DNA of 50,514 nt from Bacteroidales bacterium (GTDB taxonomy: Bacteria; Bacteroidota; Bacteroidia; Bacteroidales; UBA932): contig JAFSVL010000040.1 in NCBI GenBank assembly GCA_017445015.1, positions 1 through 50,514 on the forward strand, given 5' to 3'. Positions within the stretch are counted from its first letter, which is position 1. Each line of letters opens with the position of its first letter. The position numbers and the translations under genes were made by a program. Of this stretch, positions 50,269-50,514 are shown piece by piece. The notes beneath the pieces were generated by a model, which made no database searches, was not told the DNA's origin, and worked only from the letters and a program-made list of their open reading frames with translations.

Positions 50269-50514
50269 GGACGTTGATACTGAAAGTGTATGATTTCCTG
50301 AGCCGGCACAAAAAATGGGCGGTGCTGGGGCTGGTGGCGGCGCTCGTTTTGAGCGCCCTGTCCGCCCTGCGTCTGGATTACGATGAGGATATCAGCGCTT
50401 TCCTGCCTTCCGATCCGCAGACGGAACAGTATCGTTCTGTGTATGAACGGATGGGGGTTTCCGACCGCATTGCCGTATTTTTCAGTGCCCGGGAGGGCAG
50501 CGGCTGCACCGTCC
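50265..50514 (+). CDS. MMPL/RND-family exporter, N-terminal fragment
   Basis: The first 83 codons of a gene cut by the window end. The start MRTLILKVYDFL is followed by a membrane helix (KKWAVLGLVAALVLSALSAL) and the early periplasmic motif DYDEDISAFLPSDPQTEQY, typical of MMPL proteins. In aryl polyene clusters an MMPL exporter (ApeM) moves the product to the outer membrane. The full protein is expected to exceed 700 residues. Confidence 0.88.
   Translation, partial: MRTLILKVYDFLSRHKKWAVLGLVAALVLSALSALRLDYDEDISAFLPSDPQTEQYRSVYERMGVSDRIAVFFSAREGSGCTV

Noticed and set aside
1-50514. Insertion sequences, integrases or phage modules
   Set aside because: No transposase, integrase, toxin-antitoxin or phage structural protein was recognised on either strand.

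Overview
The window looks like chromosomal DNA from a fairly GC-rich member of the Bacteroidota, most likely order Bacteroidales. The evidence is: repeated promoter elements of the form TTG - about 20 bp - TAnnTTTG; a FimA/Mfa (type V) fimbrial operon; lineage-typical genes such as the DUF4290-FtsK-LolA-like block and a DUF5020 porin-like protein; and a long SecA with a C-terminal zinc tail. A finer assignment would be a guess. No insertion sequence, integrase, phage gene or CRISPR array was seen.

Layout. 1-354: repeat-rich non-coding DNA with a terminator-like hairpin on the minus strand, followed by a minus-strand tRNA-Gly(CCC). 502-4760: secA, a small zinc-ribbon protein on the opposite strand, and ssb. 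4761-11327: four overlapping fimbrial genes (OmpA/TPR accessory lipoprotein, FimA/Mfa1-type subunit, Mfa2-type anchor, large DUF4906 lipoprotein). 11285-11914: an arginase-like gene without a normal start codon. 11995-18695: unknown gene, lipoate ligase, then the complete glycine cleavage system with a split P protein (gcvT-H-PA-PB-lpdA). 18804-21986: a block for aryl-polyene-like polyketide lipids (ACP, acyltransferase, dehydratase, ketosynthase, Cys-less ketosynthase partner). 21996-25319: Na+-pumping decarboxylase (oadG-A-B, minus strand). 25431-29640: nucleobase uptake and salvage (uracil permease, apt, Tsx-like outer-membrane protein, AzgA permease). 29652-32858: minus-strand operon TPR protein, metallo-beta-lactamase-fold hydrolase, tadA. 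32894-34323: an M28-peptidase-like protein and a SpoU methyltransferase. 34301-37882: minus-strand DUF4290, ftsK and LolA-like genes.

37953-43248 is a tightly packed plus-strand cassette: HPr-kinase/PEPCK-like protein, S24/S26 peptidase-like protein, PqqD-like protein, ABC exporter, membrane-bound SpoIIE-type phosphatase and STAS protein. It resembles a peptide-modification and export locus joined to a phospho-signalling module, with no recognisable precursor peptide and no anti-sigma kinase. It is the best candidate here for an undescribed system. 43264-46541 (minus) carries an M49-like lipoprotein and an AspT/YidE-type transporter. 46607 to the end is a second aryl-polyene-like block (ACP, ketosynthase, Cys-less ketosynthase partner, SMR/EamA-like membrane protein, LolA-like protein, GT2, and the start of an MMPL exporter), cut by the window edge.

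The two polyketide blocks complement each other (initiation, elongation and dehydration in one; a second elongation pair plus transport in the other) and probably serve one cell-envelope lipid pathway, although 24.6 kb of unrelated genes separates them. Divergent gene pairs repeatedly share compact promoter regions with TAnnTTTG elements on both strands. Two metallopeptidase-like proteins have lost expected catalytic or zinc-binding residues.
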